A stretch of 49,115 bases of DNA, taken from positions 1 to 49,115 of the forward strand of contig JADLFC010000133.1 in assembly GCA_020845775.1 (NCBI GenBank), given 5' to 3'. Origin of the DNA: Deltaproteobacteria bacterium (GTDB lineage Bacteria; Bdellovibrionota_C; UBA2361; SZUA-149; JADLFC01). Made by a program: the position numbers and the translations under genes. This document shows, piece by piece, positions 27,990 through 36,718 of this stretch. The notes below the pieces were generated by a model, which worked only from the letters and a program-made list of their open reading frames with translations, was not told where the DNA came from and searched no databases. Position 1 is the first letter of the stretch, and the number at the start of each line of letters is the position of its first letter.

Positions 27990-28895
27990 ATGGCGAGCAA
28001 AGCTTGGTGGCTAATATGTTTGTCCTGTTTGCTAGTGTTTGGCGGCAGTGTAGTCGTTTTTCGGTTTTTAGGTGCAAAACAGCCGGTATCGGATGGGTCT
28101 GTAATCGAAGGTGTACGGGGGGAAAGTGAGGCAAGCAGTGAGAGGGTTGGGATAGAGCGTTTTAAACGCAGTTTTCTCGATGGTGGTTTGAAGGTTCTTG
28201 GTCGTTTGCTCGCCGTTAGTCCACCGCGTATTCAGGGAAATTATTATCTAAGCGAGGCGGATATTATAAGTGCTGTTGGTTTAAATCGGCAATTATGGAT
28301 TTGGCAGTACTGGCGCAGCGACGTTAGAAAAGCCTTGATGGAACACTCGTGGATACAGGAAGCCACTTTTGAGTGGCGCATTTATCCCCTCGAGCTGTTA
28401 CTTAACATTAAAGAGGAGGAGCCGTGGCTAGTGGCTGAGTTTGCCAATACTACTTGGCTAATCTCGCGGTCATCTAAGACACTTCAGCCGCTTAGGAGTC
28501 TTAGGGATTCTGAATTAATAGTAATTACCTCAAACCTACCGCGTTTAGATGGTATCGACGTAGGCGCCGACATGGAGAAGAGGGCTTCGCGCACAGAAAA
28601 GCGTCTCAATGAGGCTTTAAATTTGCTGCGATTATTTCGCATAGCAGGTGACTTTCCTTTTGAGATCGAGCGATTTACTCTGCTAGAGGATAGCGGCGTG
28701 TTAGTTACGCCCATTGACGCAAGAACTAAACCAAAACTCATCGTAACTGCTAACACTTTTAGCGACGCCAAAGCAATTCTCGAGAACATAAAGGTGGTTT
28801 TAGGGGATTTAGAAAAACGCGGCGAGCATGCAGATACTATCGATTTGCGCTTTAAAGGCCAAGCCATAGTGCAGCCAACTGCGATAAATCCATAA
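27990..28895 (+). CDS. ftsQ: Cell division protein FtsQ
   Basis: A 301-residue single-pass inner-membrane protein with a short cytoplasmic tail, one helix (WWLICLSCLLVFGGSVVVF, residues 6-24) and a periplasmic body. The POTRA domain follows (YYLSEADIISAVGLN, then DVRKALMEHSWIQEATFEWRIYPLELLLNIKEEEP). The beta domain ends with IDLRFKGQAIV, the conserved FtsQ/DivIB end that contacts FtsB/FtsL. AAGGA lies 8 nt before the ATG. It follows ddl as in other dcw clusters, but the expected next gene ftsA is on the other strand beyond an inserted glycosyltransferase gene. Confidence 0.9.
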   Translation: MASKAWWLICLSCLLVFGGSVVVFRFLGAKQPVSDGSVIEGVRGESEASSERVGIERFKRSFLDGGLKVLGRLLAVSPPRIQGNYYLSEADIISAVGLNRQLWIWQYWRSDVRKALMEHSWIQEATFEWRIYPLELLLNIKEEEPWLVAEFANTTWLISRSSKTLQPLRSLRDSELIVITSNLPRLDGIDVGADMEKRASRTEKRLNEALNLLRLFRIAGDFPFEIERFTLLEDSGVLVTPIDARTKPKLIVTANTFSDAKAILENIKVVLGDLEKRGEHADTIDLRFKGQAIVQPTAINP

Positions 28896-28908
28896 TCCAA
28901 ACATGGCC

Positions 28909-30165
28909 CTAAGAGTTAAATCGCTTTCGGTAAGCGCGTTTGCACAGAAAGATAAAACTTCCTAGGCCAAATAAAAACATTGGTTGAATTGAGAAAAATT
29001 CTCTAGTCATGCTTAGAGTAAGCATTAACGCCCACAGAAGTATTAATAGATTAATGTTTCTATCATCGCGTAAATCAACCGACCTGCTAAGCGGTATTAG
29101 GCACAAGCCTAAATCGTAATAGAGTACATGTGGTGACAAAATCACTACGGCCGGCCCCAATAAACACGCAATATCCATCTCTCGCTCACTCCTTTCTCGT
29201 CCCGCCTCAAGTCCATTTGCCCTAAGTACTAGCTTGCCGACGAGAGCGACTAGTAGTAGTGCCATAACCGCACTTAAGATCTTAAGGAAACTGTGAAAAT
29301 CACTCTCGAAACCAATGCTGGTTACGAAGATGTCGATTATTGAAAATAGCGAAACCATTTGATGTCGATTTGCAATGTAGTCCTTAGCCGCAAAGTCGCT
29401 TACTGCATTTAGCCAACTTACAGGCCAATAGAAACCAGATAGACTTGCTGCTAGCGCATAATAAAATATCGCTGGTATCATAGCGCCCAGAGCAATGCTT
29501 GCTCGCCTGCGGCTCAGTAGTGAAAAAAACAAAGGCAATAAAGCGAAATGGGGCTTAAACATCCATAATCCTAGACATAGGCCGGCTAAGATAGAGCCGC
29601 GTTTAGAATCGAGCGACCAAAAATAAAGAAAGCCAACATAGCAGAGCATGCTTAAAGTAATATTTTGCCCAGCCGCAAGACCACTCAACACGGGGCCAAA
29701 AAATAAGAATACAGTAAAAGTTACAAACGGCGCTCTCGTAAAATTTAGCTGAGGACTGCTGACTAGATATGTGCTTGCGATTAGAGCAACGAACATAATG
29801 GCAAAATACACTGCCTTAGCCTGATGGGCATTTAGTTTCGCTAAAGGGGATAGAATTACGGCAACGTAGGGTGGATAGGAAAAGAAATAATACGACCCGC
29901 TCAAGCTCGGCCAGTAATGGTTTTCTATTTTTTGCTGTGCGCTAGCATCGTACAGGTTCTTAGCATCATATTTGGCCAATACTGCGGCTGCATAAAAAGC
30001 TGGGAAGTCACCGCGCGTAATAGAAGTGGTTTTTGTGCGGTCAGCATAATGCGCAATAAAAAGAGCGAGAAAAAAGCCAATAAGTAGACAGACGCAAATG
30101 CGCGCTAAGCGCCCTTTAGTCCAAAAACGCTTCTCCGACATCGCGATCTCGGACAAGGCACTCAC
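28909..30165 (-). CDS. GT87-family (DUF2029) polyprenyl-phosphate-mannose-type glycosyltransferase
   Basis: A 418-residue membrane protein with about nine to ten hydrophobic segments. GDFPAFYAAAVLAKY, NLYDASAQ, FFSYPPYVAVILSPLAKL and CLGLWMFKPHFALLPLFF match GT87 (DUF2029), GT-C fold enzymes that use polyprenyl-phosphate mannose at the membrane. The first-loop aspartate in RGDFPAFY is the expected catalytic residue. The start is a GTG at 30165 preceded by AGGA; an in-frame ATG at 30141 is the alternative. It is downstream of ftsA on the same strand (36 bp from its stop) and converges with ftsQ (13 bp). A cell-envelope sugar role is likely; the acceptor is unknown. Confidence 0.85.
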   Translation of the reverse strand: MSALSEIAMSEKRFWTKGRLARICVCLLIGFFLALFIAHYADRTKTTSITRGDFPAFYAAAVLAKYDAKNLYDASAQQKIENHYWPSLSGSYYFFSYPPYVAVILSPLAKLNAHQAKAVYFAIMFVALIASTYLVSSPQLNFTRAPFVTFTVFLFFGPVLSGLAAGQNITLSMLCYVGFLYFWSLDSKRGSILAGLCLGLWMFKPHFALLPLFFSLLSRRRASIALGAMIPAIFYYALAASLSGFYWPVSWLNAVSDFAAKDYIANRHQMVSLFSIIDIFVTSIGFESDFHSFLKILSAVMALLLVALVGKLVLRANGLEAGRERSEREMDIACLLGPAVVILSPHVLYYDLGLCLIPLSRSVDLRDDRNINLLILLWALMLTLSMTREFFSIQPMFLFGLGSFIFLCKRAYRKRFNS

Positions 30166-30201
30166 TATATTCCTAAAACGCCAAAGCTAAGTACAGCCAT
30201 T

Positions 30202-31431
30202 TTAGAAATAATCTCCAAACCACTCGACCATCCGATTGCGAACTCGGTCAAATAAAGTTCTTCCTCCTGATTTCAAACCCTCATAAGTGCCTTCGCGCGC
30301 TCCGTAAAGAACTAAACCAACTCCAGTCGCGTAAATGGGCGAGCTAACTACGTCGACTAAGCCTCCAGTCCCAGTTGGAAATCCGCGACGAACGGGCATT
30401 TTGAATATCTGCTCACCTAACTCTGGCAAGCCTTCGAGCAAGACGCCGCCGCCGCATAACACTATGCCGCTCGTTAAAAATTCGTCAAAACCCGACCTGA
30501 CAAGCTCGCGCTGCACTAACGTGCAGATCTCCTCCACGCGCGGCTCTATAATTTCAGCCAAAACGTGCCTGGACAATACTCTAGGTTCGCGTCCACCAGT
30601 AGATGGAACCTCGATAGTTTCAGTACTCTGAACCATGCTCGTCAGCGCACAGCCATAACGCCTTTTAATCTCTTCTGCAGAGGAGATAGGCGTCCTCAAA
30701 CCTGCGGCAATGTCGCTCGTTAGGTGATTGCCCCCGAGCGGAAGAACGGCTGTGTGCTTAACCGCTCCTGCATGGAAAATAGTGATATCGGTAGTGCCGC
30801 CACCAATATCTATCATGGCTACGCCTAATTCCTTTTCCTCCGCCGATAGAACCGCTTCCGCCGATGCAATCGGCTCGAGAACTATGTCGGCTACGCTTAA
30901 ACCAACGCGATTGGCACACTTGACGATATTCTGCGCCGCGGCCACCGCACCAGTAACTATGTGAACCTTTGCTTCCAAACGAACCCCCGACATCCCAATT
31001 GGTTCGCGTATGCCGTCCTGCTCGTCTACAATATACTCTTGAGGCAATATGTGTAGAACCTCTCGGTCCATAGGTATCGCAACGGCACGAGCTGCATCTA
31101 TAACGCGCTCTACGTCCTTAGCAACTACCTCCTTGTTCTTAATAGCCACAATGCCGTGACTGTTAAAACCTTTGATGTGTCCGCCAGCAATGCCGGCATA
31201 CACAGTAGATATTTCGCAGCCCGCCATTAACTCAGCTTCCTCCGTAGCTCGGCGAATCGAGTTAACCGTGCTATCAATGTTAATGACAACGCCCTTGCGC
31301 ATACCAGTAGAGGGATGTGTGCCGACCCCTACAATGTCTAACACGCCTCCCGGTGCTCGCTCTGCAACGATAACCGCAATCTTAGTCGTTCCAATGTCGA
31401 GTCCCACAATAACATCTGATTTACTGGCCAC
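30202..31431 (-). CDS. ftsA: Cell division protein FtsA
   Basis: A 409-residue actin-like ATPase that tethers FtsZ to the membrane and recruits the divisome. The phosphate loop is VIVGLDIGTTKIAVIVAE, phosphate-2 is VAMIDIGGGTTDITIF, and the adenosine motif is GIVLCGGGVLLEGLPEL. The C-terminal amphipathic membrane helix is RVRNRMVEWFGDYF. A GTG at 31431 is the start because AGGAGG lies 6 nt upstream; the frame reaches an ATG at 31467, but that lies before the ribosome-binding site. It is divergent from ftsZ over a 379-bp gap, not upstream on the same strand as in most bacteria, so the two are not co-transcribed here. Confidence 0.95.
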   Translation of the reverse strand: MASKSDVIVGLDIGTTKIAVIVAERAPGGVLDIVGVGTHPSTGMRKGVVINIDSTVNSIRRATEEAELMAGCEISTVYAGIAGGHIKGFNSHGIVAIKNKEVVAKDVERVIDAARAVAIPMDREVLHILPQEYIVDEQDGIREPIGMSGVRLEAKVHIVTGAVAAAQNIVKCANRVGLSVADIVLEPIASAEAVLSAEEKELGVAMIDIGGGTTDITIFHAGAVKHTAVLPLGGNHLTSDIAAGLRTPISSAEEIKRRYGCALTSMVQSTETIEVPSTGGREPRVLSRHVLAEIIEPRVEEICTLVQRELVRSGFDEFLTSGIVLCGGGVLLEGLPELGEQIFKMPVRRGFPTGTGGLVDVVSSPIYATGVGLVLYGAREGTYEGLKSGGRTLFDRVRNRMVEWFGDYF

Positions 31432-31502
31432 TGAATACCTCCTTAAAACTATGCTTAGTTCTGCCAATCTACTGCGACAAACATACGTGCAGTAAGTAAC
31501 AG

Positions 31503-31534
31503 AACTTCATTTTAGCTGAAGTTACTTGATTATA
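31503..31534 (-). promoter_or_regulatory. Probable ftsA promoter with inverted repeat at the transcription start
   Basis: On the minus strand a perfect TATAAT (31529-31534) lies about 90 nt before the ftsA start codon. A -35 box is weak (TTGATG with a long 19-bp spacer). Just downstream, aacttca (31503-31509) and tgaagtt (31517-31523) form a 7-bp inverted repeat over the predicted transcription start. This is either an operator or a 5' leader hairpin. Confidence 0.45.
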
Positions 31535-31572
31535 TGACAATTTCAATACGCGCCATCAAAAAACTTACTTTT

Positions 31573-31584
31573 CTCTCGCGAGAG
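31573..31584. promoter_or_regulatory. Perfect 12-bp palindrome CTCTCGCGAGAG in the ftsA-ftsZ gap
   Basis: A fully self-complementary 12-mer between the divergent ftsA and ftsZ genes, about 39 bp upstream of the ftsA -10 box. The position suggests a protein-binding site, but nothing identifies a regulator. Confidence 0.35.
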
Positions 31585-31680
31585 GTTTAACCCACTTGAA
31601 GCATAACAACAATTCTGCTAAGAGTGGAAGAGTAAAAGGACAGGTCGAAATTTCATAAAAGATATAGTTTACTAAGAAGA

Positions 31681-31713
31681 ACTAGACGATCTCGATACTT
31701 AGAGATGTCTAGT
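31681..31713 (+). promoter_or_regulatory. Hairpin about 97 bp upstream of ftsZ
   Basis: actagac(g)atctc pairs with gagatgtctagt: a 12-bp stem with one bulged G and a loop of about 8 nt. No T run follows, so it is not an ordinary terminator. It may be an operator or an mRNA leader structure. The rest of the 379-bp ftsA-ftsZ gap shows no convincing ftsZ promoter and no small gene. Confidence 0.4.
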
Positions 31714-31810
31714 ATTTAAGTGCGAATTGGTAGTTTGAAACGCGGAGCTAATCCTGATAGTGATGTAAGGAAGAGAGCAAAATAAATTTTAGGCTGAAAG
31801 GTTATTATCT

Positions 31811-33493
31811 ATGGGCAAACGTCAAAAGAACAAGCGAAGGGGCATACAAACTATGATGCAGTTTGGGAGCCGTGATGAAAAGGAGGATGTGAAGCCGGCT
31901 GCCGAAAACAGAGAAATGCCTTCGGAGATGTCGCAAAAGACTAACAGTAGTGCTAATAACGAAGGCACTAGAACTGAGATAGCGCAGTGCTCAGAGCTGG
32001 ATTCCGAGATAACCGCGATGGTTGCTAGGGATAAACCAAATAGAGATAATGATGATACATTAAAATATAACGCTAGTGATTCAAAGGAGAGGGTGAATAC
32101 AGTGCAAGATGTAAAAGGCATTTCTGCTTCTAAGGGGAGTGAACAGGTATCGGCTAATGGATCAAACTCTGCTGATGCTGCGAAGTCGCGTGACAGCGTA
32201 GTGGCACACAGGAGTATATCTTCTAATCAAGCCACTACAAAGACCTCAGGAGCTTCTTATGGAGGCGAAAAGGGTTCGTCGTCGAGAATGGCTGAGAATT
32301 CAGAGGAAGACGACAAAAATAGAGATTTCAAATCGGAGCCGCTAGGTGCGCGGATTAAAGTAATCGGCGTTGGTGGCGGTGGTGGTAACGCCGTGACCAA
32401 CATGATTCGTTCTGGCCTAAATGGCGTTGAATTCATAGTTGCGAATACAGATGTGCAGGCTCTCGAGTCGTCGCAGGCTCCAGTAAAAGTTCAACTTGGT
32501 GCAGAACTGACTAAGGGCTTAGGTGCTGGCGCTGATCCTATGGTTGGTAGGCGTGCAGCTGAGGAGAGCATTGCCGACATTCGCAAGGCTTTGGAAGGAG
32601 CTGACATGGTTTTTGTGACTGCGGGCATGGGCGGTGGAACTGGAGGCGGGGGTGCATCCGTAGTGGCCAGTGTTGCAAGGGATCTGGGTGCGCTTACCGT
32701 GGGCGTGATTACGAAGCCGTTTATTTTCGAGGGCAAGCGCCGTATGAACAATGCGGAAACTGGCGTAGAGGCGCTTAAGAAAGAAGTCGATACGCTGATA
32801 ACTATTCCAAACCAGCGACTGTTATCGGTATCTGGAAGGAATACAACTTTGTTAGATACTTTTCGCAAAGCAGATAATGTGCTCTACGAAGCAGTTAGGG
32901 GAATCAGTCATCTCATATTATTTGAAGGCTTGGTTAACGTCGACTTTGCTGACGTTAAGGCCGTTATGAGCGAGATGGGAATGGCTATGATGGGAACTGG
33001 GGAAGGTATTGGAGAAAATCGTGCGGTGGAAGCTGCTGAAAAAGCCGTGTCCAGTCCTTTACTCGAAGATATTTCTATTAGTGGAGCCCGTGGAGTGCTA
33101 ATTAACGTCACTGCTGGCACTGACGTAACGCTACAAGAAATCAACGAAGCTGCTGAGCTCATACACGCGGAAGCACACGAAGATGCCAACATCATTTGGG
33201 GTATGGTAATAGATCCAGAGATGGGCGAGGCCGTTCGGGTTACCGTCATCGCTACTGGCTTTGGAGAGCCCATGCCAAAAATAAAGAGCATTGCTTCTGC
33301 CACTGCGGTCGCCCCCAAGGTAGATTCTCTCGCGTCAGAGAAGGTGTTGGAGGTTCCGACTTTTTCGAGAAGGCAGAAGGAACAGGAATCGGAGCTTTTG
33401 AAACTAAAAAAGATCTCGGTAATTTCGTCTTCCAATGCAGAAGAGGAAGAGAAGTACGAAATTCCAACTTTTTTGCGACGTCAGGTTGATTAA
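31811..33493 (+). CDS. ftsZ: Cell division protein FtsZ with long N-terminal extension
   Basis: A 560-residue tubulin-like GTPase that forms the Z ring. The GTPase core begins only at about residue 180 (RIKVIGVGGGGGNAVTNMI). The tubulin signature is GMGGGTGGGGASVV, and the T7 loop is NVDFADVKAVMSEMG. Residues 1-178 are an extra polar, Ser/Asn/Lys/Glu-rich, probably disordered segment starting MGKRQKNKRRGIQT; FtsZ normally has about 10 residues here. AAAGG lies 9 nt before the first ATG. An internal ATG at 32288 would give a near-normal FtsZ but has no well-placed ribosome-binding site. The C-terminus ends YEIPTFLRRQVD, the docking peptide for FtsA/ZipA-type partners, and a second copy (LEVPTFSRRQKE) occurs about 40 residues earlier. 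Confidence 0.95.
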   Translation: MGKRQKNKRRGIQTMMQFGSRDEKEDVKPAAENREMPSEMSQKTNSSANNEGTRTEIAQCSELDSEITAMVARDKPNRDNDDTLKYNASDSKERVNTVQDVKGISASKGSEQVSANGSNSADAAKSRDSVVAHRSISSNQATTKTSGASYGGEKGSSSRMAENSEEDDKNRDFKSEPLGARIKVIGVGGGGGNAVTNMIRSGLNGVEFIVANTDVQALESSQAPVKVQLGAELTKGLGAGADPMVGRRAAEESIADIRKALEGADMVFVTAGMGGGTGGGGASVVASVARDLGALTVGVITKPFIFEGKRRMNNAETGVEALKKEVDTLITIPNQRLLSVSGRNTTLLDTFRKADNVLYEAVRGISHLILFEGLVNVDFADVKAVMSEMGMAMMGTGEGIGENRAVEAAEKAVSSPLLEDISISGARGVLINVTAGTDVTLQEINEAAELIHAEAHEDANIIWGMVIDPEMGEAVRVTVIATGFGEPMPKIKSIASATAVAPKVDSLASEKVLEVPTFSRRQKEQESELLKLKKISVISSSNAEEEEKYEIPTFLRRQVD

Positions 33494-33507
33494 AGTTAGC
33501 TTGTGAG

Positions 33508-34302
33508 ATGAAAAAAATTTTTGCTGTTGCCAGCGGGAAGGGTGGGGTCGGAAAATCAACTGTAGCTGTGAATTTGGCAGTTGCACTTGCCAATCTTCCC
33601 GCTGGTAGTGTTGCAAAAGTGCCAAGAGTTGCCCTTGTGGACTTGGACTTTTATGGGCCAAGTGTTCCGACTATCATGGGTGGCGGATCTATAGCGGCGA
33701 ACGAAGAACGAAAGCTGGTTCCAGCGCGCAAGTTTAATGTAGACTATATCTCGATTTCCTTTTTTCTTAAGGCAGACGATGAGCCCGTCATTTGGCGTGG
33801 GCCTATGTTTAGTAAGGCCATTATGCAGCTTTTTCAAGATGTAGAGTGGCCGGATATTGACGTGTGTATTGTGGATCTTCCTCCTGGGACAGGAGATGCC
33901 CAGTTATCGCTCTCTCAGATAGTAAACCTCGATGGTGCTATTCTCGTAACTACGCCACAGGAACTGGCGGTATCGGATGTGAGAAGGGCCATTAATATGT
34001 TTCGCAAGGTCAACGTAGATGTCGTTGGTATCGTTGAAAACATGAATGGCTTTGTAACGCCATCGGGAGAGAGGTTTGACATATTCGGAACTGGCGGTGG
34101 CGAGTCGCTGGCAAAGCGCTATGGCATTAAGTTTCTTGGTTCTATACCGCTTGATATCGCGGTTAGAGAGGGTGGAGATTCCGGCAATCCTATTGCCATC
34201 AATGGCAATTCAGCGACTGGTGAAATTTTTCGCACGCTAGCCAAGAGTTTTTGGGAGAGGGTTCAGTCTACCGAAAGGCCTCGCCTTAAAGTAATCAATT
34301 GA
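33508..34302 (+). CDS. mrp: Mrp/NBP35-family P-loop ATPase (Fe-S carrier)
   Basis: A 264-residue ATPase of the Mrp/ApbC group, which carries and delivers iron-sulfur clusters. The deviant Walker A is ASGKGGVGKSTVAVNLA at residues 8-24, switch I is LDFYGPSVPTIMG, and the catalytic motif is DLPPGTGDAQLSLSQ. IVENMNGF is conserved, but the usual CxxC pair that follows (as in MSYFxCPHC) is absent: the segment reads MNGFVTPSGERFDIFGTGGG. So cluster binding through that pair is doubtful. No N-terminal MIP18 domain. It is 14 bp downstream of ftsZ and 81 bp upstream of trpA. Confidence 0.88.
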   Translation: MKKIFAVASGKGGVGKSTVAVNLAVALANLPAGSVAKVPRVALVDLDFYGPSVPTIMGGGSIAANEERKLVPARKFNVDYISISFFLKADDEPVIWRGPMFSKAIMQLFQDVEWPDIDVCIVDLPPGTGDAQLSLSQIVNLDGAILVTTPQELAVSDVRRAINMFRKVNVDVVGIVENMNGFVTPSGERFDIFGTGGGESLAKRYGIKFLGSIPLDIAVREGGDSGNPIAINGNSATGEIFRTLAKSFWERVQSTERPRLKVIN

Positions 34303-34383
34303 TCTTTACGCGCCGCAAGGCTACTCCATGGGTCTGGCGTTTGTATTACAGAGTTCGGATAATAGGTTTGCTAGAGGGAAGGC

Positions 34384-35163
34384 ATGTCAGATCGCATATC
34401 TAAATTATTCAAAAATAAAACAAGCGGTATTTTGTCCATTTATTTCACTGCCGGCTATCCGCACTTAGATGACACAGCTTCTATCTGTCGGGCTTTAGTG
34501 GCGGCAGGTGTAGATATGATAGAAGTTGGCGTGCCGTTTTCAGATCCAATTGCGGATGGGCCAATTATTGAGGCTAGTTCGCAAGTCGCCTTGCAAAATG
34601 GCATGAATTTAGAGCTGCTCTTCGAGCAGCTAAACGAAGTGAGAAAAGACATATCCGTGCCAATTCTTTTGATGGGCTATTTAAATCCCATTTTGCAGTT
34701 TGGCGTGCAAGCCTTTTTGTCGCGTTGCAAGGAAATCGGGATCGATGGAAGCATTATTCCCGATTTGCCGTTAGAAGAGTATTTGTCTGATTATGCTGAA
34801 CAGTTTCGAGCTAGCGGTGTTAGCAATGTATTCTTAATTACTCCTCAGACTACGGACGAACGCATTCGGCTCATAGATGCTAACTCAGATTCATTTATAT
34901 ATATGGTTTCGTTTCCAACCACGACTGGTGCGAAACTAAATTTGCAGTCCAATGCAGAGACGTTAAATTATTTTAATCGCGTTAGGGCCTTAAATCTAAA
35001 GACTCCCAGACTAATCGGGTTTGGCATATCCGATAAAGAAAGCGTTGCGGCAGCCTCGGCCTTTGCAAACGGAGTTATCGTTGGAAGTGCTTTTATCGAA
35101 CGCTTAAAATCGGCTGAGAGCGTGGATGTCGTTACTTCTAAGTTTATTAGTAGTCTGTTCTAG
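34384..35163 (+). CDS. trpA: Tryptophan synthase alpha subunit
   Basis: A 259-residue TIM barrel that cleaves indole-3-glycerol phosphate and passes indole to TrpB. The catalytic Glu and Asp are in MIEVGVPFSDPIADGPIIEASS. LLMGYLNPILQFG and GFGISDKESV (phosphate loop) are typical. Gene order is unusual: trpA comes first, 80 bp ahead of trpE, whereas the other six trp genes are joined by overlaps or gaps of at most 13 bp. It may therefore be its own transcription unit or be read with mrp. Confidence 0.95.
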   Translation: MSDRISKLFKNKTSGILSIYFTAGYPHLDDTASICRALVAAGVDMIEVGVPFSDPIADGPIIEASSQVALQNGMNLELLFEQLNEVRKDISVPILLMGYLNPILQFGVQAFLSRCKEIGIDGSIIPDLPLEEYLSDYAEQFRASGVSNVFLITPQTTDERIRLIDANSDSFIYMVSFPTTTGAKLNLQSNAETLNYFNRVRALNLKTPRLIGFGISDKESVAAASAFANGVIVGSAFIERLKSAESVDVVTSKFISSLF

Positions 35164-35243
35164 TTTTGATAGTCCTTAGTTTGTGGTTCCGGAGCGCAAG
35201 AATCGCTTGATAGAGGGAGATAGTAAGTAGCAGAGATGACGCG

Positions 35244-36704
35244 ATGACAAATAAGCCCGGTAGTAAGTACTATGTAACTGGCACGTGTAGGATGGTCTCC
35301 TGCGACACCACTGCGCCGATGAGCATATACTTAAGGCTAAGGGATGTATTTCCTAACACGATCCTGCTAGAGAGCACGGATTTTTGTGGCAGTCAAAATC
35401 GATTTTCTTACATTTGCTGCGACCCGATTGCAAATTTTCTTGTTACTGGCGGCAATATAGTTCAATCGTTTCCAGATAAGAGTCGACAGGTGACAGCCAT
35501 AAATTCTTCGGCGAATGTCCTGGCGCAATTGGATGAGTTTAGGCGGGTGTTTGTTGAGACGGCGCCAAGTAAAAATTGCGAGTTCATTACAAACGGCTTG
35601 TTTGGGTATATAGCCTACGATGCCGTGCGTTACTTTGAAGACATTGAGCTTTCCCCTTACTCTTCTTTGCAGGACGCTATACCAGATATTTGTTTTAGCG
35701 TTTTTCAACACGTAATAGTAGTCGATCCATCTAAGAACGAAATGCACATTTTTAATTACACGTATCGCCGAGACGATGAGAGAGATGCTAAGGCGGAGTG
35801 TTTGGCTAGTGAGAGGGGGCAGTTATTGGAGCATTTGGTCTTCCATAAGGAATACGCGAATTACTCCTTTAAAAAGAGTGGCGGCGAGCAGTCGAATTTT
35901 ACCGATGAAGGTTTTTTGCAAGCAATAGAGTGCGGCAAGGGGCACAATCATCGCGGTGATGTTTTTCAGCTGGTGCTGTCGCGGCGCTTTTGGCAGGGAT
36001 TTTTGGGAGATGAGTTTAATGTCTATCGGGCGTTGAGATCTATTAATCCATCTCCGTATTTGTTTTATCTCGATTATGGGAGCTTTAAGATTTTTGGTTC
36101 GTCGCCGGAATCCCAGATCGTTAAAAGCGGTTCGCAAGTTTCGATTAGTCCGATTGCGGGCACTTATCGGAGGATGGGAACTGAGAGCATAGATTCGGAT
36201 CTGGCAGAAAAGCTCACCTTGGATCCCAAAGAGAATGCAGAACATGTAATGCTAGTCGACCTGGCGCGGAATGATTTGAGCAAACACTGTGAAAATGTAT
36301 TTGTCGAGAAATATAGAGATATCCAGTTCTATTCGCATGTCATACATTTGGTGTCTAAAGTGACAGGAACTATTGCTGGAAGTGAGGATAATCTCGCCAT
36401 TTTGGGGGATACTTTTCCCGCTGGTACCTTAACCGGCGCGCCTAAGTACAAGGCGATGGAGTTAATAGATCGCTACGAAGGTACACCAAGGGGTGTATAT
36501 GGAGGCTGTCTTGGATATATTGGTTTTAATGGCGACTATATCCAAGCGATTATCATTCGCTCGTTTTTTAGCAAAAATAACGTGCTCTACTATCAGGCTG
36601 GTGCTGGGATAGTTGCAGAGTCAAATGCGCAGAGCGAATCGAACGAGGTTCACAACAAACTTATGGCGCTGCGCCAGGCTATGGATGACGCCGAAAAATT
36701 TTGA
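35244..36704 (+). CDS. trpE: Anthranilate synthase component I
   Basis: A 486-residue chorismate-using enzyme that forms anthranilate with TrpG-supplied ammonia. The N-terminal LLESTDFCGSQNRFSYI holds the LLES tryptophan-feedback site, supporting TrpE over PabB. Catalytic blocks are VFQLVLSRRF, GSSPESQIV, PIAGTYRRMGT, ENAEHVMLVDLARNDL, PAGTLTGAPKYKAMELID and QAGAGIVAESNAQSE. Residues 165-215 vary most. No leader peptide with tandem Trp codons or attenuator hairpins is seen in the 80 bp before it. Other trp genes follow closely. Confidence 0.95.
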   Translation: MTNKPGSKYYVTGTCRMVSCDTTAPMSIYLRLRDVFPNTILLESTDFCGSQNRFSYICCDPIANFLVTGGNIVQSFPDKSRQVTAINSSANVLAQLDEFRRVFVETAPSKNCEFITNGLFGYIAYDAVRYFEDIELSPYSSLQDAIPDICFSVFQHVIVVDPSKNEMHIFNYTYRRDDERDAKAECLASERGQLLEHLVFHKEYANYSFKKSGGEQSNFTDEGFLQAIECGKGHNHRGDVFQLVLSRRFWQGFLGDEFNVYRALRSINPSPYLFYLDYGSFKIFGSSPESQIVKSGSQVSISPIAGTYRRMGTESIDSDLAEKLTLDPKENAEHVMLVDLARNDLSKHCENVFVEKYRDIQFYSHVIHLVSKVTGTIAGSEDNLAILGDTFPAGTLTGAPKYKAMELIDRYEGTPRGVYGGCLGYIGFNGDYIQAIIIRSFFSKNNVLYYQAGAGIVAESNAQSESNEVHNKLMALRQAMDDAEKF

Positions 36705-36718
36705 GTTTTATACCTAAC

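Noticed and set aside
32908-33435. 175-codon minus-strand open frame inside ftsZ
   Set aside because: Serine/threonine-rich shadow of the FtsZ coding frame, which is certain.
35164-35243. Trp attenuator or leader peptide before trpE
   Set aside because: No short ORF with tandem Trp codons and no antiterminator/terminator hairpin pair can be seen.
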